Part shown: positions 1 through 8,215 of the stretch, in pieces
Position numbering within the stretch: position 1 is the stretch's first letter
How the letters are laid out: each line of letters opens with the position of its first letter
Origin: SZUA-181 sp964601765
GTDB lineage: Bacteria > Pseudomonadota > Zetaproteobacteria > Mariprofundales > Mariprofundaceae
Assembly: GCA_964601765.1 (NCBI GenBank)
Contig: CAZROR010000014.1
Location: 1 to 29,501 of the forward strand
Direction: 5' to 3'
Length of the DNA stretch: 29,501 bases
Program-made: the position numbers and the translations under genes
Notes under the pieces: generated by a model
What the model saw: only the letters and a program-made list of their open reading frames with translations
Databases searched by the model: none
Told to the model about the DNA's origin: nothing

Positions 1-1
1 G

Positions 2-34
2 CTGGCGGATGACACAGAGGAGGAGGATGAGTGA
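2..34 (+). CDS. C-terminal end of an upstream gene, probable Argonaute partner (partial)
   Basis: Frame 2 is open from the window edge and ends at TGA 32-34, encoding the acidic tail LADDTEEEDE. The stop overlaps the GTG start of the Argonaute gene by 4 nt (GTGA), which points to translational coupling. Short prokaryotic Argonautes are known to be co-encoded with an APAZ-domain protein fused to an effector such as Sir2, TIR or a nuclease, so this tail is inferred to belong to such a partner. Only ten codons are visible, so the identity cannot be read here. Frames 1 and 3 are also briefly open (stops at 10-12 and 45-47); frame 2 is preferred for the overlap geometry. Confidence 0.5.
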   Translation: MADDTEEEDE

Positions 35-1563
35 GCAATTCATGTAACCTCATTCTTTTACCCGAACCATCGTTAACCTTCGGGTTTGAACAGCAACTGG
101 AACATCCGAAGGATGGGTTGCTTTTATACGGGCCATATTTCAACCCACATGAAGGAGGAAGAATTCGGATAGGCTTGATATCCACGAAGGCAGGTGCCCG
201 TTATTACAAGCAATGGCTGAACAAAATCTCTAGGCCAGTTCACCCGGCAAAAATCAATGACCCCAACCATACGATATTTCCAGGGTTCGAGGCAGTTTTC
301 AAAACTGAGTGGCCGGAAAAACCAATAGCCCAGCTTCTAATTGGTGCGAATGAACTGCATAAAGCGATCTGCATGGAAGATCGGCACCAAGCCATATATA
401 AAGCTGTGTCACTCTATGCGGAGCCGATTGTAAATTTTGTGCGCGAAAAAAGCGAAGTGTCCGTTGATCTATGGGCTGTAGTTATTCCTGAGGAAGTTTA
501 CCGATTGGGAAGACCTCAATCGAAAGTCCTTAAAGAAGATCGGCAACCTTCTGAATCTCCGATGACAAAGCGCCGTGCCAAAAGGCTGCTCAAAGAACCG
601 TCGCTATTTGAAGCTGAAAATCGCGATGCTTTGATCTATCAGTACGACTTGAACTTCCATAACCAGCTAAAGGCCAGGCTGTTAAAGCATAAGGTGGTTG
701 TGCAAGTGATCAGGGAAACGACTCTGGCTCCTGAAGCGTTCACGAAGAGTAATGGTATGCCGTTGCGAATGCTGCAAGACCCAGCGACTGTAGCTTGGAA
801 TTTGTCTACTACTGCCTTCTTCAAATCAGGAGGACAGCCATGGAAATTAAGCTCACCTCGTTCTGGTGTCTGTTATGTGGGCATAGTCTTCAAAAAGGAG
901 ACGCTTAGCTCGAATGAGAACAATGCTTGTTGCGGAGCCCAGATGTTTCTCGACTCAGGGGATGGAGTTGTATTCCGGGGCGCGGTCGGCCCTTGGTATT
1001 CACCAGATAACAAACAGTTTCATCTTACCCGCGACAAAGCTCGCGAACTCATGAGCTTGATAATAAATGCCTATAAAGACGCTCATGGCGGTCAAGCACC
1101 CACTGAACTTTTTATCCATGGCAAAACACGCTTCAATTACAATGAATGGCTTGGGTTTCAAGACAGTGTGTCAGATGACTGCAATGTGGTTTGTGTAAGA
1201 ATCCGTGAAGACCGCACGTTAAAGCTATATCGCCTTGGGATGACCAATATCCCACGCGGTTTGGCTTGGGCTGAATCTGGTAAACAGGGATATCTTTGGA
1301 GTAAAGGTTTTATACCAAGATTGCAAACCTATCCGGGCAGGGAAGTCCCCAACCCATTGTCTATAGAAATCGTTAGAGGTGATGCGGATATTAACGTTGT
1401 CATGGGTGACGTTCTTGCACTAACAAAGCTCAATTATAATGCCTGTCTGTACGGAGATGGTGTGCCTGTCACCTTGAGATTTGCTGATACGATTGGGGAA
1501 ATCCTGACTGCAGGACCGATACAAAGTGACCTTCCACCACTGCCATTTCGTTATTACATTTAA
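31..1563 (+). CDS. Short prokaryotic Argonaute (MID-PIWI), catalytically inactive
   Basis: A 510-residue protein matching short pAgos in length and layout: a MID-like N-terminal half, then a PIWI domain from about residue 260 to the C-terminus. Recognisable PIWI blocks are GVCYVGIVF (279-287), the AQMFLDSGDGVV stretch, LFIHGKTRF (around 361-368) and LTKLNYN (464-470), ending in the hydrophobic FRYYI. The first catalytic Asp of nuclease-active Argonautes is replaced (VGIVF instead of a GxD motif), and the usual HRDG-like site reads HGKT. Target cleavage is therefore not expected. In the family such proteins bind guide and target nucleic acid and trigger a partner effector that depletes NAD or degrades DNA in infected cells. 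The GTG start at 31 has a GAGGAGG ribosome site just upstream and overlaps the preceding stop; ATG 27 is a decoy ending after six codons. The AT-richer composition and nearby integrase indicate horizontal transfer. Confidence 0.88.
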   Translation: MSNSCNLILLPEPSLTFGFEQQLEHPKDGLLLYGPYFNPHEGGRIRIGLISTKAGARYYKQWLNKISRPVHPAKINDPNHTIFPGFEAVFKTEWPEKPIAQLLIGANELHKAICMEDRHQAIYKAVSLYAEPIVNFVREKSEVSVDLWAVVIPEEVYRLGRPQSKVLKEDRQPSESPMTKRRAKRLLKEPSLFEAENRDALIYQYDLNFHNQLKARLLKHKVVVQVIRETTLAPEAFTKSNGMPLRMLQDPATVAWNLSTTAFFKSGGQPWKLSSPRSGVCYVGIVFKKETLSSNENNACCGAQMFLDSGDGVVFRGAVGPWYSPDNKQFHLTRDKARELMSLIINAYKDAHGGQAPTELFIHGKTRFNYNEWLGFQDSVSDDCNVVCVRIREDRTLKLYRLGMTNIPRGLAWAESGKQGYLWSKGFIPRLQTYPGREVPNPLSIEIVRGDADINVVMGDVLALTKLNYNACLYGDGVPVTLRFADTIGEILTAGPIQSDLPPLPFRYYI

Positions 1564-1824
1564 CCCGTTTTCTACACCGGAAAGGTTTTTAGCGGTTATG
1601 GTTATGGTGCGGGAACAGGCGGAAGTACTCTGCAAAGAGTGGGTGACATCTTAGGGATTGCAGGGGGTGCCGGATTCAATTCCACACAAGCATGCCGTAT
1701 CGTTGCAATACCATCCTTCAGGATAACCATTCGGCAAAATACTTGCTGAAACGGCAGTAGGGTTTTCTTACGCCGCACAAAAGTCCTTGTAAATTTCTCC
1801 CATGTGGCAAGCTGCCTGGAGAGA
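1564..1824. other. Intergenic stretch between Argonaute and integration module
   Basis: There is no convincing gene here. The frame of the Argonaute gene stays open for 61 codons after its stop (1564 to TGA 1747-1749) and reads as a glycine-rich peptide (FSGYGYGAGTGG), but it has no start codon or ribosome site. It may be a gene remnant or chance. I see no strong hairpin-plus-T-run terminator and no tRNA. Confidence 0.5.
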
Positions 1825-2034
1825 ATGTTGTTCCTGACGGAAGAGGAAGTCCGGTTATTGACCGGCTACGAGCGGAAGGCTGCGCAAATACGATGGCTGC
1901 GTAGCCATGGCTTCCCGTTCGAGTTAGGGGGCGATATGGTTCCTAAAATCCTGAGAAGTTATGTCATTCAGCGTTTCGGAGGACATGTGAACGTGCCTAA
2001 CAGTGAAAAAAGGCCGAAGCTGCGGCTATCGTGA
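1825..2034 (+). CDS. DUF4224-type small protein of the integration module
   Basis: About 69 residues. The opening MLFLTEEEVRLLTGY, followed by a QIRWLRSHGFPFEL block and a VPKILRSYV segment, matches the pattern of DUF4224 proteins. These are short phage and island proteins commonly encoded directly before a tyrosine integrase; their role is not established, though a directionality or DNA-binding job is plausible. The stop TGA 2032-2034 overlaps the integrase GTG start by 4 nt, so the two are translationally coupled. The start is uncertain: ATG 1825 fits the family N-terminus, a GTG at 1804 would add seven residues, and TTG 1828 has better spacing from GGAGAG at 1818-1823. Confidence 0.75.
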   Translation: MLFLTEEEVRLLTGYERKAAQIRWLRSHGFPFELGGDMVPKILRSYVIQRFGGHVNVPNSEKRPKLRLS

Positions 2035-3032
2035 GACCTCGCAAGAAGAATCGTCATCTTCCGCCATGCGTTTACCAGAAGCATGGGGCCTACTATCTGG
2101 TTAAAAATGGCAAGTGGGTCCGTCTTGGTTCTGAACTCGGGCCCGCGCTTGCTGAGTACGCTCGGCGGTCAGGCGGCAACAAATCCGGGACGATGGGCAA
2201 GCTGCTGCTGGAGACTGTTGAGATAGCCGCTGAACGGGTCAAGCCGAACACCCTCAGGCAATATCGTATAGCAGCCAACAAGCTGGCTGAAATTTTCATC
2301 GAGTTTGATCCCGATCAAGTGACCGCACGCGACGTAGCGCAGATGATGGATGCATTGCGGGGCACGCCGAATATGGCAAACCGAATGCGTACCGTGCTCA
2401 AGATGGCTTTTGACCGAGCCGTTCTGAAGGGGATGTGTGACAGCAATCCGGTGCTGGCAGCCCCTCGTCATAAGGAGCGACACCGCACGCGCTACCTGAC
2501 CGACGAAGAGTTTGTTCTTATCCGCAAACACGCCAATCCCGTCATGCAGGTCATCATGGACCTCTGTTACCTTACGGGGCAACGCGTCGGCGATGTACTG
2601 TCGATCCGGCAGGGAGATATTAGTCCTGATGGCATAGTGTTTCGCCCGGCAAAAACGGATTCGGAAGGAAAGAAACTGCTGATCAAGGCTACGGATGAAC
2701 TGATGGCGGCTATTGCCGCTGCGCGTGCGTTGCATTCCGGATTCTCAACTCCGATGTATTTGCTTGCTCAGTCGAACGGCAAGAAGCGTTCATACCGTGG
2801 CGTATGCGACCTCTGGGGCCGGGCCTGTGAGCTTGCAGGGGTGCGGGATGCGCATTTGCACGACCTTCGCGCGAAGGCGCTCACCGACGCAAAAAAACAG
2901 GGCCATGATGCCCAGTCGCTTGGCGCTCACTCAACTGAAGCTATGACGAATCGTTACCTGCGAGGGCGTGAAATTGTGGCGGTTGATGGGCCGAGTTTTA
3001 GACGTCTAATTGACAAGCGTGAAAGAAGTTAA
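2031..3032 (+). CDS. Tyrosine recombinase / phage-type integrase
   Basis: A 333-residue site-specific recombinase that would integrate and excise the element. All catalytic positions of the tyrosine recombinase family are visible: Arg185 in LTGQRVGD, Lys208 in RPAKTD, His277 and Arg280 in HLHDLR, His300 in LGAHST and the nucleophile Tyr309 in NRYLRGR. The N-terminal part (about 55-130) looks like a SAM-like core-binding domain. It starts with GTG, coupled to the DUF4224-type gene. Its stop, TAA 3030-3032, lies within the extended 5' end of the mutS reading frame, so the integrase is the last gene of the element and the attachment site should lie at or just after 3033. It appears intact and potentially active. 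Confidence 0.93.
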   Translation: MRPRKKNRHLPPCVYQKHGAYYLVKNGKWVRLGSELGPALAEYARRSGGNKSGTMGKLLLETVEIAAERVKPNTLRQYRIAANKLAEIFIEFDPDQVTARDVAQMMDALRGTPNMANRMRTVLKMAFDRAVLKGMCDSNPVLAAPRHKERHRTRYLTDEEFVLIRKHANPVMQVIMDLCYLTGQRVGDVLSIRQGDISPDGIVFRPAKTDSEGKKLLIKATDELMAAIAAARALHSGFSTPMYLLAQSNGKKRSYRGVCDLWGRACELAGVRDAHLHDLRAKALTDAKKQGHDAQSLGAHSTEAMTNRYLRGREIVAVDGPSFRRLIDKRERS

Positions 3033-3038
3033 TAAAAA
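3010..3038 (+). promoter_or_regulatory. Candidate promoter for mutS inside the integrase 3' end
   Basis: A perfect -35 box TTGACA at 3010-3015 is followed after 17 nt by TAAAAA at 3033-3038 (4 of 6 to the -10 consensus). Transcription would begin near 3045, just before ATG 3061 of mutS. The -35 lies in the integrase coding sequence, so the mobile element would provide it. No strong ribosome site precedes ATG 3061. Confidence 0.45.
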
Positions 3039-5652
3039 CAATAAGTTAGGCCATACGCCGATGATGCAGCAGTACCTGCGCATCAAGGCTGAATACCCCG
3101 ATGCCATCCTGTTTTACCGCATGGGCGATTTCTATGAGATGTTTTATGAGGATGCAGCCGAGGCCTCGCAGATTTTAGACATTGCGCTGACGAAGCGCGG
3201 CAAGTCCAATGGTGCGGATATTCCGATGGCCGGTGTGCCCTGGCATCAGGCGGAGGGCTATCTGGCGAGGCTTGTTGCCGCCGGCAAGCGGGTGGCCATC
3301 TGCGAGCAGATGGAGCCGCCGGACGGCAAAAAGGGGCCGGTTGAGCGCGCCGTTGTGCGCGTGGTGACCGCCGGCACGATCACCGAGTCCGAGCTGCTCG
3401 ACAGTGAGCGCACGCGGCCGCTGGCCGCGATCAGCCGTCAGGGCAGGGCATGGGGCGTGGCCGCCATCGACCTGTCCAGCGGCCGCTGGCAATTGCGGGA
3501 AGGCACGGGAGAAGCGCTGCTCGAAGAGCATCTGGAGGTGCTCCGGCCTGCCGAGGTACTTCTCGGTGCGGATGAGGCGCCGCCTCCCGGCGTGCCGGCC
3601 GGCACCCCTGTGCAGCACCCGGGTGACTGGAGCTTCACACCGGAAGTGGCAAAGGAGCAGCTGAGGGCACGCTTTGGTGTCCGCGACTGGCACGCATTGA
3701 ATCTCGAGACCCATGCTCCTGTTGCCGCCGCGCTTGGCGCGGTGCTCGTCTATCTTGAGCAGACACAGAAATGCAGCCTCGATCACCTCGCATTGCCGGT
3801 TTTTCATGATACATCGGACGGCATGCGCATTGATGCACGTTCGCGCCGCAATCTCGAGCTACACGAGTCACTCGCCGGGGATGCCCGCGGTGGCCTGATC
3901 CATGTGCTCGATACGACACGGACCCCCATGGGCGCAAGGCTTCTGCGCGACTGGCTGGATCATCCCCTGACTGACCTGGAGGCTATCACGGCGCGGCAGG
4001 ATGCGGTCGAGTCCCTGTACGATGATGCCGAGGCGCGTGATCGCCTGCGCGACATCCTGGGAGGCATCCGCGACATGGAGCGCATGCTGACGCGTATTGT
4101 GCTGGATCGAGCCCTGCCCCGTGATTACCGCGGCATGGCCGAATCACTCGGACGTCTGCCGGAGCTATGCGCCGTGCTGGGTGAGCGGACAGGCGAATTC
4201 CTCGCCCTGCGCGAGGCGCTTTCCGGGCTTGAGGAAACGGCCGGCCGGCTCGATGCGGCGATTGAGGCGGCACCGCCGTTGCATGTGCGTGATGGTGGTG
4301 TGATTCGCGAGGGCTTTGATGCGGAGCTGGACCGCCTGCGCGGCCTGGCCCGTGATGCAAATGCCTGGCTGAGCGACTACGAGGCCGCCGAGCGGCAGCG
4401 CACGGGGCTTGCAAACCTGCGCGTGAAATACAATCGCGTGTTCGGTTATTTCATCGAGATTTCCAAGGCACAGGCAGAGCACGCACCACCCGAATATGTG
4501 CGCAAGCAGACGCTGGTGAATGCCGAGCGTTTCACGACCGACGAGTTGCATCGCTTCGAGCGTGAGGTACTGGGTGCGCGCGATGCAGCGCTGGCGCGCG
4601 AGCAGGCGCTTCTTGAGGAGATTCGGCAGCAGCTTTGCCGCGAGGCTGCGCGTATTCAGGCTGCAGCCGCAGCCGTGGCCCGGCTGGATGTGCTGGCCTG
4701 TTTTGCACACGTGGCGGAGGCGAATGCCTATACCCGCCCGGTCGTGCATGACGGCAGCACGCTGCATATCCGGGGCGGCAGGCATCCGGTGGTGGAACAG
4801 ATGCTTTCCGAGGACAGCTTTGTTGCCAACGACTGCACGATGGATCTGCACAACCGCCGTTTCATGTTGCTGACGGGACCGAATATGGGGGGCAAGTCGA
4901 CCTACATGCGGCAGGTGGCGTGGATTGTCTGGCTTGCGCACACGGGCTGTTTCGTGCCGGCCGAGGCGGCCGAGATTCCCCTGACACGGCGCATATTCAC
5001 GCGTGTCGGCGCAGGTGACGAGCTGGCCAGTGGCCGCTCGACCTTTATGGTGGAGATGATGGAAACCGCCGGCATTCTGAACCAGCTGGAGCCGCGCAGC
5101 CTTGTCATCATCGACGAGATTGGCCGCGGCACAAGTACCTGGGACGGCCTGGCCATTGCCTGGGCGGTGGCGGAATCCCTGATTCAGTCTGATGCGGTAC
5201 TGACGCTGTTTGCCACCCATTACCATGAGCTGACCGTGCTCCCGGATGAGTTTGACGTGGCCTTCAATGCCTCGGTCACGGTACGTGAGTGGAACGGCGA
5301 GGTGATTTTCATGCACCGTGTTGTCGAAGATGCGGCCGACCGCTCCTATGGCATTGCCGTTGCCCAGCTGGCCGGGCTCCCACGGGAGGTTGTGCGTCGT
5401 GCACGCGAGCATCTTTTCCGGCTTGAGCACGAGGCGGAAATACGGGCCGAATCCGGCAAGGCACAGCTTGGCCTGTTTGCCGAGGCCGAACGGGCCAGGC
5501 AGGGGCACCAGGATGAGCATCTTGCCGCAGTGCTGCGCCGCATCGCAGCATGGGATGTGAATGTGATGCGGCCTATCGAGGCCCTGAATGAGCTGGAGGC
5601 CCTGCAACGGGAAATTGCAGAGCTGAATCCGCAGGATGACAGGCATGGCTAA
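3010..5652 (+). CDS. mutS: DNA mismatch repair ATPase MutS
   Basis: MutS binds base mismatches and small loops and recruits MutL. The frame gives 880 residues from TTG 3010, or 863 from ATG 3061 (the E. coli protein has 853). The mismatch-contact motif GDFYEMF is intact near the N-terminus. Walker A GPNMGGKST starts at residue 623, the Walker B region LVIIDEIGRG at about 698, and RSTFMVEM and FATHYHEL lie between and after. The conserved part begins at HTPMMQQYL; the residues before it (SVKEVNKNNKLG) are encoded by sequence overlapping the integrase end and are probably element-derived. The start is ambiguous among TTG 3010, GTG 3019 and ATG 3061. If only 3061 is used, a few conserved residues before PMMQQYL are lost. 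The gene overlaps glnD at its 3' end. Confidence 0.96.
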   Translation: MTSVKEVNKNNKLGHTPMMQQYLRIKAEYPDAILFYRMGDFYEMFYEDAAEASQILDIALTKRGKSNGADIPMAGVPWHQAEGYLARLVAAGKRVAICEQMEPPDGKKGPVERAVVRVVTAGTITESELLDSERTRPLAAISRQGRAWGVAAIDLSSGRWQLREGTGEALLEEHLEVLRPAEVLLGADEAPPPGVPAGTPVQHPGDWSFTPEVAKEQLRARFGVRDWHALNLETHAPVAAALGAVLVYLEQTQKCSLDHLALPVFHDTSDGMRIDARSRRNLELHESLAGDARGGLIHVLDTTRTPMGARLLRDWLDHPLTDLEAITARQDAVESLYDDAEARDRLRDILGGIRDMERMLTRIVLDRALPRDYRGMAESLGRLPELCAVLGERTGEFLALREALSGLEETAGRLDAAIEAAPPLHVRDGGVIREGFDAELDRLRGLARDANAWLSDYEAAERQRTGLANLRVKYNRVFGYFIEISKAQAEHAPPEYVRKQTLVNAERFTTDELHRFEREVLGARDAALAREQALLEEIRQQLCREAARIQAAAAAVARLDVLACFAHVAEANAYTRPVVHDGSTLHIRGGRHPVVEQMLSEDSFVANDCTMDLHNRRFMLLTGPNMGGKSTYMRQVAWIVWLAHTGCFVPAEAAEIPLTRRIFTRVGAGDELASGRSTFMVEMMETAGILNQLEPRSLVIIDEIGRGTSTWDGLAIAWAVAESLIQSDAVLTLFATHYHELTVLPDEFDVAFNASVTVREWNGEVIFMHRVVEDAADRSYGIAVAQLAGLPREVVRRAREHLFRLEHEAEIRAESGKAQLGLFAEAERARQGHQDEHLAAVLRRIAAWDVNVMRPIEALNELEALQREIAELNPQDDRHG

Positions 5653-8215
5653 GACGCCATGGGCGGCTGAAAGGCTGGCGGCCCTGCATGCAGAGATCAG
5701 GACGATGTTCGCGGACGGGGCCGATGGTCGCAAAATGACGCGACACATGGCCCGTGGTGTAGATGCCCTGCTTGTGGAGCTGTGGCGGGAGACCGGTGAT
5801 GTGGAGTCCGGCGTGGATATTGTTGCCGTCGGCGGCTATGGCCGTGGCGAGCTTTGCCCCTATTCGGACTGGGACCTGTGGTTTTTGCTGCCTAAGTCCG
5901 GCGCTGATGCTGCCGGCCGGCATGTCGAACGTTTCTTGTATGCGTTGTGGGATCTGCGCGTCAAGGTAGGGCATGCTGTATGGACGGTGGATGAGGCGAT
6001 GGCGCATCTGAAGGAGGATCGTGACGCAGCCACTGCCATGCTGGAGTCACGGCTGCTGACAGGTGGTGGCGTGCAGTTCGAGCGACTGCAATCGCGGTTC
6101 GGCAGGATGGGCAAGCGCTGGCGCAGGCAGTTTCTTAAGGCCAAGATCGAGGAGCTCATGCGTCGCCGCCGTTGCGCCGGTGATACGGCATCTCTGATGG
6201 AGCCGGATATCAAGGAAGGCAAGGGGGGACTGCGCGATGTCCAGGCCCTGTACTGGATGAGTCGTGCCTGGCACGGCGTTGGCAGCGTCGCGGGTCTCGT
6301 TGAACGTGGCATCCTTACCCCCCGGGAGTCCGGCCAGCTGGAGCGGGCCTATCATTTTCTGCTGCGCCTGAGATGCGGGCTGCACATCGAGGCGGGTCGC
6401 GCCAGCGAACGGCTCGGGTTTGAGCAGCAGGCTAGCATGGCAGCGGCCATGGGTGTCCACGATCTGCCGCATCGTCCGGCGGTTGAGTCACTGATGAAGC
6501 GTTACTTCGGCCACGCCGGACGCGTGGCGACGATTGCGGATATGCTGATTCGTCACTTCAAGGTGCAGTTGCTGCCACGGCGCTTCTTGTTTCGCCGTGA
6601 TATCGGCGATGGCCTGGTGCTTGAAGGGCGCTGGATTGATGTGCGTGATGAGCGCATTTTCGAGGATGAGCCCCTGCGCCTGCTGGGTATTTTTCGTGCC
6701 GCGCAGCAGGACAAGCGGCGAATCTCCACGCATGCACTGCGCCTGATTCGGGAACATGCCGCGTTGATTGATAGCGCCTTTCGCTCGCGACCGGAGGCCA
6801 ATGCCCTGTTCATGGATATTCTCAAGCAGCCACGTAATGTTGCCTGGGCCCTGAAGGAGATGAGCGACACGGGCGTGCTGGGGCGCTTTATTCCTGCCTT
6901 CGGTCGTATTGTCGGGCTGGGGCAGTTCAACCGCTACCATACCTATACGGTGGATACACACACCGTGCGTGCCATCGCCGAGGCACGCAATCTGCGTCTT
7001 GGCCGTCCGGGCTGTGAGTCCTTTCCGCTGGCCTGTGAAGCTATTGCCAAAATCATGCGCCCCGAGCTGTTGTATATCGCGCTGCTGTTCCACGACATTG
7101 CCAAGGGCCGCAGCGGTGACCACTCCGAGATCGGTGCGGGGCTTGCACTCCGCTTCTGTCACAAGCTGGGGCTGAGCAGTGATGCCGCCGATCTCGTGCG
7201 CTGGCTAGTTGCCCATCATCTGGAAATGGCTATGACTTCGCAGCGCTGCGATCTCTCGGACAGGGCGGTCATTCGTGCCTTTGCCACACGTGTGGGCGAC
7301 ATTGAGCGGCTGCGGTTTTTGCTGGTACTGACCGTAGCGGACATCCGTGCCGTGGGGCCGAATGTCTGGAATGAGTGGAAGGGCTCGTTGCTGTCCGACC
7401 TTTACCGGGCTACTGAACGTGAATTGATGGGAGCCGAGGAGCCGGATGAAACGCTGGAGCAACGGATTCATCTGCGTGTGGAAAGTACACTGGCCAAATG
7501 CACACCGGGTGAGCGCCCGCAGGCGAGACAGATACTGGCCAGCCTGCCCTGGCGGCCTGTCATGCACTTTCGCTCGACTCAGCTGGTGGATGTGGTGCGG
7601 ATACTGATGCGGGCAGGCGACGGTCATGCAGTGGATATTCAGACGGATACCGGGCGGGGAGAAACGCGCATTCTTGTACTGGCCGGCAACAGGGAGGGCC
7701 TGTTTGCCGACCTGACTGCGGCGATTGCAGCCGGACACATCGGCATCGTTGCGGCGCATGCCTTTGCCCTGAAGGATGGGCGGGTGCTGGATGTGTTTCA
7801 CGTGCAGGATGCCGGTCGCCGGCCTCTGGAAATCGAGGGCGACATCCAGCGCCTCCGCCAGCGCATTGAGGATGTACTGGCTGGCAGACGCATGCGGACG
7901 CCAACCCCGGCCGTAAAGCCGAGCGTGCTGATGCGGCGTCAGCCTGTCAGCGTGCGGGAGTTGCCGCTTGCCTCCACGCGTCAGACCGCGATCGAGGTGG
8001 TGGCGGCCGACCGCCCCGGATTGCTGGCCGCGTTTGCCCGGACGATTGCGGAGGTGGGTGTGGATATTCGTGGGGCATCGGTGTCGACCTTTGGCGAGAA
8101 GGTGGTCGATGTGTTTTTTCTGGCAGACAGACAGGGGCATCCGTTGCAGCCTGAGAAGATTACACGCGTTTGTAAGGAGTTGAGGATGGTAGCAGTCCTC
8201 CCTGAAGAGCAATGA
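5645..8215 (+). CDS. glnD: [Protein-PII] uridylyltransferase / uridylyl-removing enzyme GlnD
   Basis: The nitrogen sensor that uridylylates PII proteins under glutamine limitation and removes UMP when glutamine is plentiful. About 856 residues. In order: a nucleotidyltransferase motif VGGYGRGELCPYSDWDLWF near the N-terminus, a GlnE-like helical region, an HD hydrolase segment with LLFHDIAKGRSGDHSE, and two C-terminal ACT domains (RILVLAGNREGLFADL and AIEVVAADRPGLLAAF), the presumed glutamine sensors. ATG 5645 is chosen because an AGGA sits about 8 nt upstream; ATG 5636 would add three residues. Either start overlaps the mutS stop at 5650-5652. The stop overlaps the next start (ATGA, 8212-8215), so mutS, glnD and the hydrolase gene are probably cotranscribed. 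Confidence 0.96.
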   Translation: MAKTPWAAERLAALHAEIRTMFADGADGRKMTRHMARGVDALLVELWRETGDVESGVDIVAVGGYGRGELCPYSDWDLWFLLPKSGADAAGRHVERFLYALWDLRVKVGHAVWTVDEAMAHLKEDRDAATAMLESRLLTGGGVQFERLQSRFGRMGKRWRRQFLKAKIEELMRRRRCAGDTASLMEPDIKEGKGGLRDVQALYWMSRAWHGVGSVAGLVERGILTPRESGQLERAYHFLLRLRCGLHIEAGRASERLGFEQQASMAAAMGVHDLPHRPAVESLMKRYFGHAGRVATIADMLIRHFKVQLLPRRFLFRRDIGDGLVLEGRWIDVRDERIFEDEPLRLLGIFRAAQQDKRRISTHALRLIREHAALIDSAFRSRPEANALFMDILKQPRNVAWALKEMSDTGVLGRFIPAFGRIVGLGQFNRYHTYTVDTHTVRAIAEARNLRLGRPGCESFPLACEAIAKIMRPELLYIALLFHDIAKGRSGDHSEIGAGLALRFCHKLGLSSDAADLVRWLVAHHLEMAMTSQRCDLSDRAVIRAFATRVGDIERLRFLLVLTVADIRAVGPNVWNEWKGSLLSDLYRATERELMGAEEPDETLEQRIHLRVESTLAKCTPGERPQARQILASLPWRPVMHFRSTQLVDVVRILMRAGDGHAVDIQTDTGRGETRILVLAGNREGLFADLTAAIAAGHIGIVAAHAFALKDGRVLDVFHVQDAGRRPLEIEGDIQRLRQRIEDVLAGRRMRTPTPAVKPSVLMRRQPVSVRELPLASTRQTAIEVVAADRPGLLAAFARTIAEVGVDIRGASVSTFGEKVVDVFFLADRQGHPLQPEKITRVCKELRMVAVLPEEQ

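Noticed and set aside
27..47. ATG at 27 with good ribosome site as the Argonaute start
   Set aside because: It opens a frame that stops after six codons; GTG 31 continues into the PIWI protein.
1564..1824. tRNA or tmRNA as integration target near the Argonaute
   Set aside because: No T-arm or acceptor pairing was found; the integration site is better explained by mutS.
4165..5748. Long minus-strand open frame opposite mutS
   Set aside because: It is antisense to a certain mutS, is low-complexity and His/Gln-rich, has no family features, and is typical of GC-rich codon mirroring.
7205..8212. Minus-strand open frame opposite the glnD 3' half
   Set aside because: It shadows the conserved ACT-domain coding sequence and has no ribosome site or recognisable motif.
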